Below are positions 1-8,006 of a DNA stretch of 44,119 nucleotides, one piece after another. The translations under genes and the position numbers were made by a program. Numbering within the stretch: position 1 is the first letter of the stretch; each line of letters starts with the position of its first letter. Source of the stretch: a virus; IMG/VR virus record IMGVR_UViG_3300037521_000317, positions 1-44,119 of that record; one strand, 5' to 3'. The notes under the pieces are model-generated. The model searched no databases and was not told the DNA's origin. It worked only from the letters and a program-made list of their open reading frames with translations.

Positions 1-127
1 AAACAATTTCGGATCGTTTCTATTTATACCAACATTGACACTTGTACAGGTTACAGAAGCCTCAATATGGAATGTTGCCCCTAACGGAGAGAATAATCAA
101 TTTATTTACACAGTGCCAGTTTTGAAT
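1..127. repeat. Terminal direct repeat, copy 1 (assembly overlap of a circular genome)
   Basis: Bases 1-127 are identical to 43993-44119. The repeat lies inside the tail sheath gene and the reading frame is kept across the join, so the sequence closes into a circle of about 43,992 bp. A length of exactly 127 matches a common largest assembler k-mer, so this is more likely an assembly overlap than a true packaged terminal repeat. Confidence 0.95.
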
Positions 128-808
128 GCGAATGCACAGACATGGTCTGATGCGGTTAATGATAATACAGGTACATCCTTCACCCTTCAGGGCGTTGCGG
201 GGGAATTCCCAGAGATGTCTCCTTCAATTATTGAAGCAACAACAGATTACTCAAAATCAAACAGTGTCCAGAATTACATGTTCCAAGTGTTTGATTTAAC
301 ACCAACAGTCACATCAAATTCAGATGCTGATTTCTTTGATAATCTTAAAATAAACTACTATGGTCAGACTCAATCAAATGGGATTATAGAATTTTACCAA
401 AGGGGAGTTCTTTTCGGTGGAAGCACAAATCCTTCTTCCTTAAACGTATATGCGAATGAAGCTTCCCTAAAATCATCAATAAGTACTGCTATTTTGAATG
501 CATTACTAGCTAACGGAAAAATATCCGCAAATATTGATGGTGAATCTATAATTTATAGTGTTATCACAGGTGTTATTAACGATTCTTTGGATAGTGGTAT
601 AATTAGTTCGGGAAAGACCCTAACAGTTCAACAAGAGGCATCAATATTAAGCTTAACTGGTAATCCGAATGCGTCAATAGCAGTTGAGAACTCAGGTTTT
701 TATCTTACAGTAACAGCGAATCCATCTGCGAACACGATTGATTATTTGTTGGTTTATTCAAAAGACGATGTTGTCAGGTCTGTTACAGGTATTCACAGCT
801 TAATATAG
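2..808 (+). CDS. Contractile tail sheath protein (DUF3383-like), C-terminal part
   Basis: This is the 3' part of the sheath gene whose 5' part begins at 43292. Joined through the 127-bp overlap the protein is 502 aa. Sheath subunits stack around the tail tube and contract to drive it through the cell envelope. The joined sequence has the beta-rich N-terminal pattern of DUF3383 phage proteins, starting VSIPQQRYVNI, and it lies directly before the tube gene, as in other myoviruses with this module. The frame is open from base 2, because base 1 is the last base of a codon. The TTG at 35 is not a real start. The stop is TAG at 806-808, and the next gene has a GGAG site 11 bases on. Confidence 0.88.
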   Translation, partial: NNFGSFLFIPTLTLVQVTEASIWNVAPNGENNQFIYTVPVLNANAQTWSDAVNDNTGTSFTLQGVAGEFPEMSPSIIEATTDYSKSNSVQNYMFQVFDLTPTVTSNSDADFFDNLKINYYGQTQSNGIIEFYQRGVLFGGSTNPSSLNVYANEASLKSSISTAILNALLANGKISANIDGESIIYSVITGVINDSLDSGIISSGKTLTVQQEASILSLTGNPNASIAVENSGFYLTVTANPSANTIDYLLVYSKDDVVRSVTGIHSLI

Positions 809-819
809 GAGAATAGAAT

Positions 820-1272
820 ATGTCCTGCATAATACAATCAGGCGTAGGATCGAAAGTTAGACTTATTGCTAGCACAACTTTTCCTACTGGTATTGATCTT
901 ACGAGTTTTGTTGCAGACCAAGATCCTATCACTGTTGACATAAACGAAATTTCTACATCAGAATTTGGGGTAAATGGTGATCAGATAAACACACCAAGGG
1001 GTAATAGTATAGTCGTTACGATTAGACTTATAGCTAATTCTGAAGATGATACCTCTATGAAGTACTTAGGTAATGCAAATAGAGCAGCTAAAAATAAAAT
1101 TATAGCAGCAGATTGTATCACAATGATTATTTCATACCCTGATGGACATACGGAAACACTTACTAAAGGTGTTCTTAATTCTTTTATGCCATCAAGAGGA
1201 GTTCAACAAGATGGTGGTTTTCAAGATGGTGAATATGGTTTTAGCTTTGAAAACATTCAGTACTCAGATTAG
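820..1272 (+). CDS. Putative tail tube protein
   Basis: A 150-aa protein immediately after the sheath gene, the usual place of the tube (major tail) protein on which the sheath polymerises. It is rich in beta-strand-forming residues with a central long loop around residues 55-75, and it ends with an aromatic strand (GFSFENIQYSD). The start is supported by GGAG about 9 bases upstream. It resembles DUF3277-type tube proteins in size and position, but I do not see a diagnostic motif, so the call rests mainly on synteny. Confidence 0.65.
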   Translation: MSCIIQSGVGSKVRLIASTTFPTGIDLTSFVADQDPITVDINEISTSEFGVNGDQINTPRGNSIVVTIRLIANSEDDTSMKYLGNANRAAKNKIIAADCITMIISYPDGHTETLTKGVLNSFMPSRGVQQDGGFQDGEYGFSFENIQYSD

Positions 1273-1280
1273 GAAATAAA

Positions 1281-1742
1281 ATGGCATTCGATAGTGGTTT
1301 AAGAGACCCAAAAGAGATAGAAATATCTTGCGGAGAATCAGGACAAAATAGAAAGTTTGTCATATCAAAAATGAGTGCTTTCGATGGTCGGAGAGTATCC
1401 TTTACATACCAAGCATCCGCGATTCCAAAGATTGGAGATTATCAGGAGAACGAAAAACTTTGTTTTCTCATGATGACGTATGTGTCCGCAATAGATAAAG
1501 ATGGAAAACAAGTGAGACTTGTTAATAAGGGTCTCGTGGACAATTATGTAGTTGATTCTGACACACTTATACGTCTTGAAAAAGAAATGTTGGACTATAA
1601 CACCCTTTTTTTGCCGATTGGAAACCTCTTAGGATTCCTTCCTCAATCTGCTCAGGAGATAGTGGAGGCAGTAAAACCTTTACTGGAGAAAATTGTAATG
1701 GAATGTTTGGTATCCTTATCTCAGAACGAATCTGCACATTAA
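1281..1742 (+). CDS. Putative tail assembly chaperone, first component
   Basis: A 153-aa, mostly helical protein between the tube and tape measure genes, the fixed position of the G-type tail assembly chaperone that wraps the tape measure during tube polymerisation. The last 40 bases overlap a second open frame (1703-1873) that lies in the -1 frame and is open back through a T-TTT-TTG heptamer at 1607-1613. Either a -1 frameshift makes a fused G-T protein or the second frame is read separately. The C-terminal half (FLPIGNLLGFLP, then a long helix) is typical of such chaperones. Confidence 0.6.
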   Translation: MAFDSGLRDPKEIEISCGESGQNRKFVISKMSAFDGRRVSFTYQASAIPKIGDYQENEKLCFLMMTYVSAIDKDGKQVRLVNKGLVDNYVVDSDTLIRLEKEMLDYNTLFLPIGNLLGFLPQSAQEIVEAVKPLLEKIVMECLVSLSQNESAH

Positions 1743-1873
1743 GAGAGTTAAAGGAATACTACACTCTAGAGGAATCTATGTATATGTTTGAAGCATGGTC
1801 AGTTAAAAGGATAAATGAAGCACTTCAGGCAAAAGAACAAGAAAATAAATTGAAGAGTAAGAATAGGAGGTAA
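1703..1873 (+). CDS. Second tail chaperone component, overlapping frame
   Basis: A 56-aa frame beginning MFGILISERICTLRELKEYY, in the -1 frame relative to the preceding gene, ending two bases before the tape measure start. The pattern TLRELKEYYTLEE is like the second (T-like) chaperone component found before tape measure genes. ATG 1703 has GGAG at 1685-1688, which is rather far, so translation by re-initiation or frameshifting is possible. It is too dense and too well placed to be untranslated filler, since the gap it fills would otherwise be 133 bases in a packed operon. Confidence 0.6.
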   Translation: MFGILISERICTLRELKEYYTLEESMYMFEAWSVKRINEALQAKEQENKLKSKNRR

Positions 1874-1875
1874 AA

Positions 1876-3375
1876 ATGGCAAGTAAGAAAATTTTAAGTA
1901 CCTTTGTCTTCCTATTCGAGTCAAACACTAAAAAAGCTAAATTGAACATAGATAAATTCAAGAAATCAGCAGACGCAACAGCAAAAACTTTGAAAAATAA
2001 GTTGAGAAGTGCAAACACGTCTGTTGGAGATTCATTCAGAAGATTGTCTGGAAAAATAAAAACAACAAAAGACAAGATGAATCAACTTAATACAAGTACA
2101 CAAAAGTTCAAAAGATTAATGGGTGCTGGTCTTGGTGTTGGTGCAACATTACTAGCATTAGGAGGATTAACGTCAATTATCTCCAGTACTGCTAACGAAC
2201 TCGACGCATTAGGAAAAGCGGGAAGGTCTTTAGACATAAATTCTGAAAAATTATTTATAATGGGGCAGAATGTTGAAAGAGCAGGAGGGTCAACGGAAGG
2301 ATTCATTGGTTCACTGAAAAATTTGTCAAGGATATTGGTAGAGGTTAGAAGAGGGTCAAAAGAATACAGTGAAGTTTTCGAAAAATTAGGTATTGATCTT
2401 AAAAGTCCTATACCTATAATAAACCAAATTGTTTCAGGTTTAGAGAAAATTGACGACAAAGCAACTCAAGTTGGTCTATTAAAAAAACTAAGAATAGACA
2501 CAGGTACAATTCAATTCTTGCAACAAGGTACAGATTTAATCGAGAAACAGAATCAATTTTTGATAAAGAATGGTCTCATATTCAAAGATCAGATTGACTC
2601 TGCAGAAAAATACAATGATTTTTTATCAGATATAGATCAATCATGGACATCAATAACAGCAAGACTAATTGATGATGTTAATCCCGCCGCAGAACTCTTT
2701 TCAAATATTTTGAAGGAAATTGCCACAAAAGATTTTAAGGATATGTCAAACAGCTCAAAGATTGCTATAGCTATCATGTCGGGTGGTTTGGTGGCTATAG
2801 GAGTAACATTAGCCGCTTTAGTAGTTTCTATAGTTGGTATTCCTGCGTTAATTGTTGCAGGGATTGCATCCTCTCTTGTGGCTCTTGTATCTGCTATTGC
2901 TTTATATAAAGATGAAATCGGAAAATTCTTCGTTGATGATTTAGGGGGTTTCATAGATGGATTGAAGAGTAAGATTAAAAGTTTTGACCAGAAAATAGTG
3001 AGTGCTTTTAATAAAGTAACATCTTTTTCGGGAAGAGGGGGAAGGGGTCAACAAGACTCACCCTTCAAGAATGAAGAGAGAGTCACACCATTCATTCGCA
3101 GTGACCCTAATCTTGCTAAAAATTCATTGAGGTTTTCTTCTCCTGCTGAAAGTGCTAACCGTGTAAGGGATATTCTTCAACAAACGGAGCAAAGGGCTTC
3201 AGCGTTATCGTCTGGTTCGGTATTAACATCATCTAATGAAAATAATATCCTGATTGAGAATATACAGATAAACACACAATCCACAGACGCTCAAGGGATA
3301 GCTGATGACATAAGAGGGGTATTGTCAGAAGAGCTTTCAAAAACTCTTAACGATTTTGATACAGGAACAAGATAA
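1876..3375 (+). CDS. Tail tape measure protein
   Basis: The 499-aa protein sets tail length and is later ejected with the DNA. It shows a basic helical N-terminus (residues 1-75), a hydrophobic segment near residues 80-105 (GAGLGVGATLLALGGL), long helical stretches, and a second hydrophobic pair near residues 295-345 flanked by Ala and Gly. The Ser/Asn-rich C-terminus ends in a short helix. A length of about 500 residues suggests a short tail, on the order of 70-75 nm at 1.5 angstrom per residue. It starts after a perfect GGAGG and follows the chaperone genes. Confidence 0.88.
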   Translation: MASKKILSTFVFLFESNTKKAKLNIDKFKKSADATAKTLKNKLRSANTSVGDSFRRLSGKIKTTKDKMNQLNTSTQKFKRLMGAGLGVGATLLALGGLTSIISSTANELDALGKAGRSLDINSEKLFIMGQNVERAGGSTEGFIGSLKNLSRILVEVRRGSKEYSEVFEKLGIDLKSPIPIINQIVSGLEKIDDKATQVGLLKKLRIDTGTIQFLQQGTDLIEKQNQFLIKNGLIFKDQIDSAEKYNDFLSDIDQSWTSITARLIDDVNPAAELFSNILKEIATKDFKDMSNSSKIAIAIMSGGLVAIGVTLAALVVSIVGIPALIVAGIASSLVALVSAIALYKDEIGKFFVDDLGGFIDGLKSKIKSFDQKIVSAFNKVTSFSGRGGRGQQDSPFKNEERVTPFIRSDPNLAKNSLRFSSPAESANRVRDILQQTEQRASALSSGSVLTSSNENNILIENIQINTQSTDAQGIADDIRGVLSEELSKTLNDFDTGTR

Positions 3376-3852
3376 ATGTCAATCCCAATCAGTATTGTTT
3401 CTATATTCAATCTGGATTTTGGTCAGATATTCCCTGAAGTTCAATACTTCACCGTAGTTGTAGAGGAAAATTCAAGAACGTTTGAACATCCATTAGAAGA
3501 TGGGTCTAGTGTCGTAGACCACAGTATAATTTTGCCTGTAAGGATTAATCTTAAAGCATTCCTTGGATTCAATGTATATTTTTCTACGTACAATAGATTA
3601 AGAGCAATATATCTTGCAAGGTCTACTATATTTGTTAAAACAAGGACAAGCATCTATCAAAATATGATCATTGAAAAGATGCCACATGAAGAGACGAATA
3701 AGGCAATGGAGTCTATATCGATAAACTTGATTCTCAAGGAGATACAGGTGGCACAAACACAAACTACATTCTCCCCTACGGACAATGTGGATTCTAGCAC
3801 TGTAGCCCGTGGAAGACAAACGACCACTGTTACAACGCCACCACTTCTTTAA
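3376..3852 (+). CDS. Dit-like baseplate protein
   Basis: A 158-aa protein directly abutting the tape measure gene. It contains the pattern of the Dit-like N-terminal family of myovirus baseplates: a VVEENSRTFEHPLEDGSSVVDH segment in which the E-H-x-L-E-D-G and V-x-D-H positions are typical, then a strand ending VRINLKAFLG, then YQNMIIEKMPHEE and a final strand SINLILKEIQV. In related phages this protein forms the ring joining tail tube to hub. The last 35 residues are Thr/Ser-rich and probably disordered. Confidence 0.7.
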   Translation: MSIPISIVSIFNLDFGQIFPEVQYFTVVVEENSRTFEHPLEDGSSVVDHSIILPVRINLKAFLGFNVYFSTYNRLRAIYLARSTIFVKTRTSIYQNMIIEKMPHEETNKAMESISINLILKEIQVAQTQTTFSPTDNVDSSTVARGRQTTTVTTPPLL

Positions 3853-3861
3853 GAGGGTATA

Positions 3862-4176
3862 ATGGCAAATAAAATTTCTTTATTAAAAGTACCTAATCAA
3901 AGTTTTTCTGTTCAATTGGATGACCAAAGATACGTATTACAGATTAAAGAAAGCAATGGGTCAATGTCTTGTTCTACGAGCATAAATGAGGTGGTTGTTT
4001 CATCAGGGGTTCTTATAGTGACGAATTCTTTCTTAATTCCATTCCCATATCTAGAAGGAGAAGGTGGAAATTTTGTTTTCACATCAGACAACGAAAATAT
4101 AATCTATTTTGAGAATTTTGAATCGTCTCAGTTTTTGTTTTATTTATCTCCCGAGGAGGTTTCTGCTGTCAGATGA
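3862..4176 (+). CDS. Baseplate plug-like protein (DUF6983-type)
   Basis: A 104-aa beta-rich protein. The N-terminal VPNQSFSVQLDDQRYVLQI and the central LEGEGGNFVF are the hallmarks I associate with the small plug protein of simple contractile baseplates, which closes the tube below the Dit ring. The spacing between the two motifs and the C-terminal F-Y-L-S-P-E-E fit that family. The gene overlaps the hub gene by four bases (ATGA), indicating coupled translation. Confidence 0.68.
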   Translation: MANKISLLKVPNQSFSVQLDDQRYVLQIKESNGSMSCSTSINEVVVSSGVLIVTNSFLIPFPYLEGEGGNFVFTSDNENIIYFENFESSQFLFYLSPEEVSAVR

Positions 4177-5000
4177 CTTCTATAGACCTTAGATTGCTAA
4201 GAGCATCTATAAATTTTGATAATCAGACCACAGTCTATGATAATCTTGCCATTCAGGCAGTTGGTTCAAAGACAGCGTCTCCAACAGAAAACACAACAAC
4301 GGTTAAAATAGCAAATATAAAAAATGAGACATTAAACAATATATTAACAAACTCAAGTCCTTTTGTTAAGGAAAGTGATAGGGTTAGACAATCTATAAAG
4401 ATAGAGGCAGGAAGGGTTTCCACGGGTTTGAGTACGGTTTATATCGGGGACATAACTCAAGTGAGCATGACTCAGAAACCCGACGTTTGGGCTGTTATTA
4501 AAGCATCAACCGCTCAATTTTTCAAAGGAGATTATGTTACAGTTGTAGGGGGTCAAGTTAACACCGTTAACAGCATATCAGAAATAGTCGCTGGTCAACT
4601 TGGTTTGTCTTTAAAGTTTGAGGCAGATGATAAGGAAATTACGAACTATTCTTTCTCAGGTTCACCGACGAAACAAATGCGGTTAATAGAGCAATTGGGA
4701 ACTTATGATGCTTATATAGATGATGACGAGCTTGTTGTTAAAAATCTTAAGCAACCAATTAATGGAGGAATAAAACTTATAAATAAGGACACTGGTCTTG
4801 TTGGGATACCAGAGATAACAGAATTCGGAGTTAAAGTTACTTTTTTGTACGATTCAACCGTTAAGACAGGTTCGAGGGTTAGGATTGAAAGCACTATTTA
4901 TGAGGACATAAATGGGGAATATATCGTATCGAAACTTGACTTCAATTTAACAAACAGGAATACGCCTTTTTATTATATAGCAGAATGTGAGAGATTTTAA
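4173..5000 (+). CDS. Baseplate hub protein
   Basis: The 275-aa protein is placed between plug and spike genes, the position of the trimeric hub (T4 gp27-like or P2 gpD-like) that carries the spike. Visible features are several beta-strands, a helix-rich insertion near residues 125-170 (SISEIVAGQLGLSLKF, MRLIEQLGTYDAYIDDDELVV) that is typical of hub proteins, and a C-terminal beta domain with GSRVRIES. Assignment rests on that pattern plus strong synteny with other DUF3383 phages. Confidence 0.72.
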   Translation: MTSIDLRLLRASINFDNQTTVYDNLAIQAVGSKTASPTENTTTVKIANIKNETLNNILTNSSPFVKESDRVRQSIKIEAGRVSTGLSTVYIGDITQVSMTQKPDVWAVIKASTAQFFKGDYVTVVGGQVNTVNSISEIVAGQLGLSLKFEADDKEITNYSFSGSPTKQMRLIEQLGTYDAYIDDDELVVKNLKQPINGGIKLINKDTGLVGIPEITEFGVKVTFLYDSTVKTGSRVRIESTIYEDINGEYIVSKLDFNLTNRNTPFYYIAECERF

Positions 5001-5001
5001 T

Positions 5002-5772
5002 ATGTCAAATGTACAGTTAAGTAGGAAGCTTGCTGAAAGCAGAGACACAACAGGACAACTCAGAAAGATATTACGAGAACATTCCAAAGATATCCAAAAT
5101 ATGATGCCTGCCAAGGTGGTATCATATGATAGAGGTAAAAATAGGGCTACAGTAGAAATATTAGTCAATGAGACAAGGACTAACGGAGAGCTTGTTGAAA
5201 GAGCTCAATTGGCTTCTGTTCCAGTTGTCCAAATGGGGAGTGGAGGTTTCGTTCTTTCATTCCCCATGAACGCTGGAGATCTTGGATGGATAAAAGCGAA
5301 TGATAGAGATATATCTACATTCCTTCAAAATCTTTCTATGTCAAGTCAGAACACATTCAGGACTCACAGTTTTAGTGATGGTGTATTCTTCCCTGACAAT
5401 GTTAAGACCCCTGCCAATGCTTCTGGTGACGATTCTCAAAACGTTGTTTTGCAATCTAGTAACGGGTCTGTTAAAATATCATTATCGGGTGAGGATATTG
5501 TTATTCAAGGTGTAGAGAATATTTTATTGAAAGCTAAAAAAGTTGATATTGATGCTGAAGAAACCACTGTTAAGAAAAACTTGACAATAGAAGGAGATGT
5601 TACATTCCAAGGGTCAGCAGTCGCAGAAGATGGATTCGATGTATCAGGAGGGTTCACAGTGTCGAGCGGTTCTGTTAATCTTGGAGGAAGTCGTCCTGTG
5701 GCGGGTGTTGGTGATACAACAAGCGATGGTGCTACGATTACATCAGGGTCTTCAACGGTGACCATACCATGA
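5002..5772 (+). CDS. Membrane-puncturing spike (Gp138-like)
   Basis: The 256-aa protein has an N-terminal OB-fold-like region (residues about 30-110: AKVVSYDRGKNRATVEILV, then SVPVVQMGSGGF, then AGDLGWIKANDRDIS), matching the Gp138 family of spike proteins. A repetitive beta region follows, with alternating small and charged residues (VKISLSGEDIVIQGVENI) suited to an intertwined trimeric beta-helix, and a Gly/Ser/Thr-rich tip. I chose ATG 5002; an in-frame GTG at 4987 overlaps the hub gene and is an alternative. The role is piercing the outer membrane on contraction. Confidence 0.75.
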   Translation: MSNVQLSRKLAESRDTTGQLRKILREHSKDIQNMMPAKVVSYDRGKNRATVEILVNETRTNGELVERAQLASVPVVQMGSGGFVLSFPMNAGDLGWIKANDRDISTFLQNLSMSSQNTFRTHSFSDGVFFPDNVKTPANASGDDSQNVVLQSSNGSVKISLSGEDIVIQGVENILLKAKKVDIDAEETTVKKNLTIEGDVTFQGSAVAEDGFDVSGGFTVSSGSVNLGGSRPVAGVGDTTSDGATITSGSSTVTIP

Positions 5773-6125
5773 CATTCTTAACATATGCGACTAATGAAGA
5801 TAATGATATATTTGTTGATGGAAGTAATAGCATTGTTCTTAAATCAGACGAGAACGCTGTGGCACAATCTTCTGTTCAAGCAGTAAGAGCCAAAAGAAAT
5901 GAGATGCCTTTTGCGTCGGAGGATGGTATACCTTATTTTGAGACTATTTTCATAGGAAACCCTGATATAGCTCAAATAGATTTTTATTACATACAAGAGA
6001 TCCAGAAAGTACCTAACGTTGTCAGAGTTTTATCTTTAACATCAGAAATAAAAGATAATGTCTACGAATATAGAGCAGAGATTGAGACGGTATTCGGTAA
6101 CACATTTATAGAGGGTGGCGTCTAA
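5769..6125 (+). CDS. Sheath initiator / gp25-like baseplate wedge protein
   Basis: A 118-aa protein overlapping the spike gene (ATGA) and followed without a gap by baseplate J. It has the order expected of T4 gp25 or P2 gpW relatives: an N-terminal DNDIFVDGSNSIVL strand pair, a helix including AVAQSSVQAV, a motif resembling the GE-P-F / G-I-P-Y segment (MPFASEDGIPYFE), and a C-terminal strand pair ending EIETVFGNTF. In known phages it is the first layer on which sheath polymerisation starts. Confidence 0.72.
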   Translation: MTFLTYATNEDNDIFVDGSNSIVLKSDENAVAQSSVQAVRAKRNEMPFASEDGIPYFETIFIGNPDIAQIDFYYIQEIQKVPNVVRVLSLTSEIKDNVYEYRAEIETVFGNTFIEGGV

Positions 6126-7327
6126 TGGTTTATGATTTTGACAATGACACGGGTACTATTATACCAGATACAGAAGATGTAAAGACAGAAACGCAGGATG
6201 AATTTAAGGCAATATTCGGGGATACACTGGACTTATCAGATAGTACGCCCCAAGGTGTTTTTATATCAGTAATAACACTATTCGTAGAGTTCATAGCAAG
6301 AAATAACACAAATATAGCAAACGCTATAAACCCTAATATCTCCTCAGGTGTTTTCCTAGACATAATTTGTTCATTTCTTGGTATTTTTAGGCTATCAGAA
6401 ACATTCTCTTTCTTCACTGTGCCAGTTAATGTGACTGGAGTGCCAAGCACAGTTATTCCTGCTGGCTCTATTGCCCAAACGAGCGAAGGCAATCAATTCC
6501 AAACGACAGCAGACGTAATTCTTAGTGCAGGTGGAACGGGTTCGATAGATTTTATTGCTGTTCTTGGTGGAGCGATAGAGTGTTCGGCGAATGCCTTGAC
6601 ACAGATTGTATCCCCTGTTGTAGGATGGGAGACAGTTGACAATCCTGTTGGAGCGACGTTAGGAGAAGAGCAGGAATCGGATATTGCCTTAAGGAAACGC
6701 AGAAATAATACACTGGCTCTTCAAAACTCTGCGACAGTTGATGCTATAGGGTCTTCCATTCAAAATGTAGCCAATGTGTCTCAAATATTGACAGCATTGG
6801 AGAATGATACAAATTTAACAGTAGTCAATAAAGGTGTGACTATGTCTCCTAACTCTGTTTATTTTGCTGTTTCAGGTGGCACAGATGATGACATATTCAA
6901 TGCTTTATTTATTAAGAAAAATCCTGGATGTAGGTTTGTCAATCAATTCAATCCAAGAGAGACAATAATAGTTGGTGAATTTGGTCAAGATTATGTGATA
7001 AAGTTTGATAGACCGACCGACATTACTATTCAAGTTCGTGTTACGATAAAAAGCACGACTGAAACAGACCCTGCCTCCAAGGTCAAACAAGCAATCATAG
7101 CATATGCTAATAATGAGATTGACGGTGAAATAGGACTAGGTCTAGGAACGGATGTGTCCCCTTTCGAACTCTCAGGAGCTGTTAATATTTTATTTCCATC
7201 AATAAATGTCAGAAAAGTTGAAATATCTAAGCCATCACCATTAGTATTTTCTACGGATGTTATAGCGATAAATGTATGGGAAGAGCCTATCATTACGGAC
7301 GCCAACATAACCGTTATTATAGTGTGA
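6125..7327 (+). CDS. Baseplate assembly protein J (T4 gp6-like)
   Basis: The 400-aa protein is the wedge subunit that forms the baseplate periphery as a dimer. The N-terminus (TETQDEFKAIFGDTLDLS, then STPQGVFISVITLFVEFIARNN) and the following GVFLDIICSFLGI are characteristic of Baseplate_J proteins, as is the central ETVDNPVGATLGEEQESDI segment. The C-terminal part has the usual alternating strands (ITIQVRVTIKS) and an FPSINVRKVEI motif. Length is normal for the family. It overlaps the gp25-like gene by one base. Confidence 0.88.
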   Translation: MVYDFDNDTGTIIPDTEDVKTETQDEFKAIFGDTLDLSDSTPQGVFISVITLFVEFIARNNTNIANAINPNISSGVFLDIICSFLGIFRLSETFSFFTVPVNVTGVPSTVIPAGSIAQTSEGNQFQTTADVILSAGGTGSIDFIAVLGGAIECSANALTQIVSPVVGWETVDNPVGATLGEEQESDIALRKRRNNTLALQNSATVDAIGSSIQNVANVSQILTALENDTNLTVVNKGVTMSPNSVYFAVSGGTDDDIFNALFIKKNPGCRFVNQFNPRETIIVGEFGQDYVIKFDRPTDITIQVRVTIKSTTETDPASKVKQAIIAYANNEIDGEIGLGLGTDVSPFELSGAVNILFPSINVRKVEISKPSPLVFSTDVIAINVWEEPIITDANITVIIV

Positions 7328-7334
7328 GGGTAGT

Positions 7335-8006
7335 ATGTCATCAACAATTCAACAGATAGGGTTTTCTAAGGACGTATCGAACGCTATATTATGGCAGTAC
7401 GATAAATCAGAAAATTTAAAGCAAGTATTAGATATCATAGAGGTAAATTTTAAAGAGGAATATCAGGATTTTTGGGAAGATTGGATCGATGATGTTTTCA
7501 ATCTGAAGACAGCAAATGCTTTCGGTATTTCTGTATGGCAGATTATCTTGAATCTCAATCTAGGAAGTGACCCGACAGATACAAGCGGTCAAAGTGTTTT
7601 CGGTTTTGGTCAATTTAACAAGAATTTCAATAATGGTAATTTTGCACTGAACACTGGGGACTCTTTGAATCTTACACTTGAGGAAAAAAGACTTGCATTA
7701 CTTTTAAGATTTTTGACGCTGTCTTATAGCCCTAACATACCAAATATAAATTTTATCTTAAAAGAGATATTTTCAACTGGTTTCGGGGATGCGTGGGTTT
7801 TAGACCCACAGGATATGACAATAAAATATGTGTTTGATTTTCCTCTAACAACTGGTATTATAACAATTCTAACACGTTTGGATGTTTTTCCACGTCCTGC
7901 AGGTGTTAGGCTGTTATTTATAAGTACTAATTATGCAAACTTTGGTTTTGGTAGTTTAAACAAAAACTTTGATAACGGTAACTTCATACAAGCGGGGTCG
8001 CAATGA
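7335..8006 (+). CDS. DUF2612-like baseplate wedge / fibre-connecting protein
   Basis: The 223-aa protein follows baseplate J as in other phages of this type. The N-terminal ILWQYDKSENLKQVLDII and the WQIILNLNLGSD segment fit DUF2612. Notable is an internal repeat: FGFGQFNKNFNNGNF near residues 92-106 and FGFGSLNKNFDNGNF near residues 203-217, suggesting two similar loops. It overlaps the tail fibre gene by four bases and probably links the baseplate to it, as P2 gpI does. Confidence 0.75.
   Translation: MSSTIQQIGFSKDVSNAILWQYDKSENLKQVLDIIEVNFKEEYQDFWEDWIDDVFNLKTANAFGISVWQIILNLNLGSDPTDTSGQSVFGFGQFNKNFNNGNFALNTGDSLNLTLEEKRLALLLRFLTLSYSPNIPNINFILKEIFSTGFGDAWVLDPQDMTIKYVFDFPLTTGIITILTRLDVFPRPAGVRLLFISTNYANFGFGSLNKNFDNGNFIQAGSQ

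Noticed and set aside
1803-2954. Several long open frames on the minus strand opposite the tape measure gene
   Set aside because: They are antisense to a well-supported gene, have no ribosome-binding sites and encode low-complexity sequence; they are shadows of the real frame.
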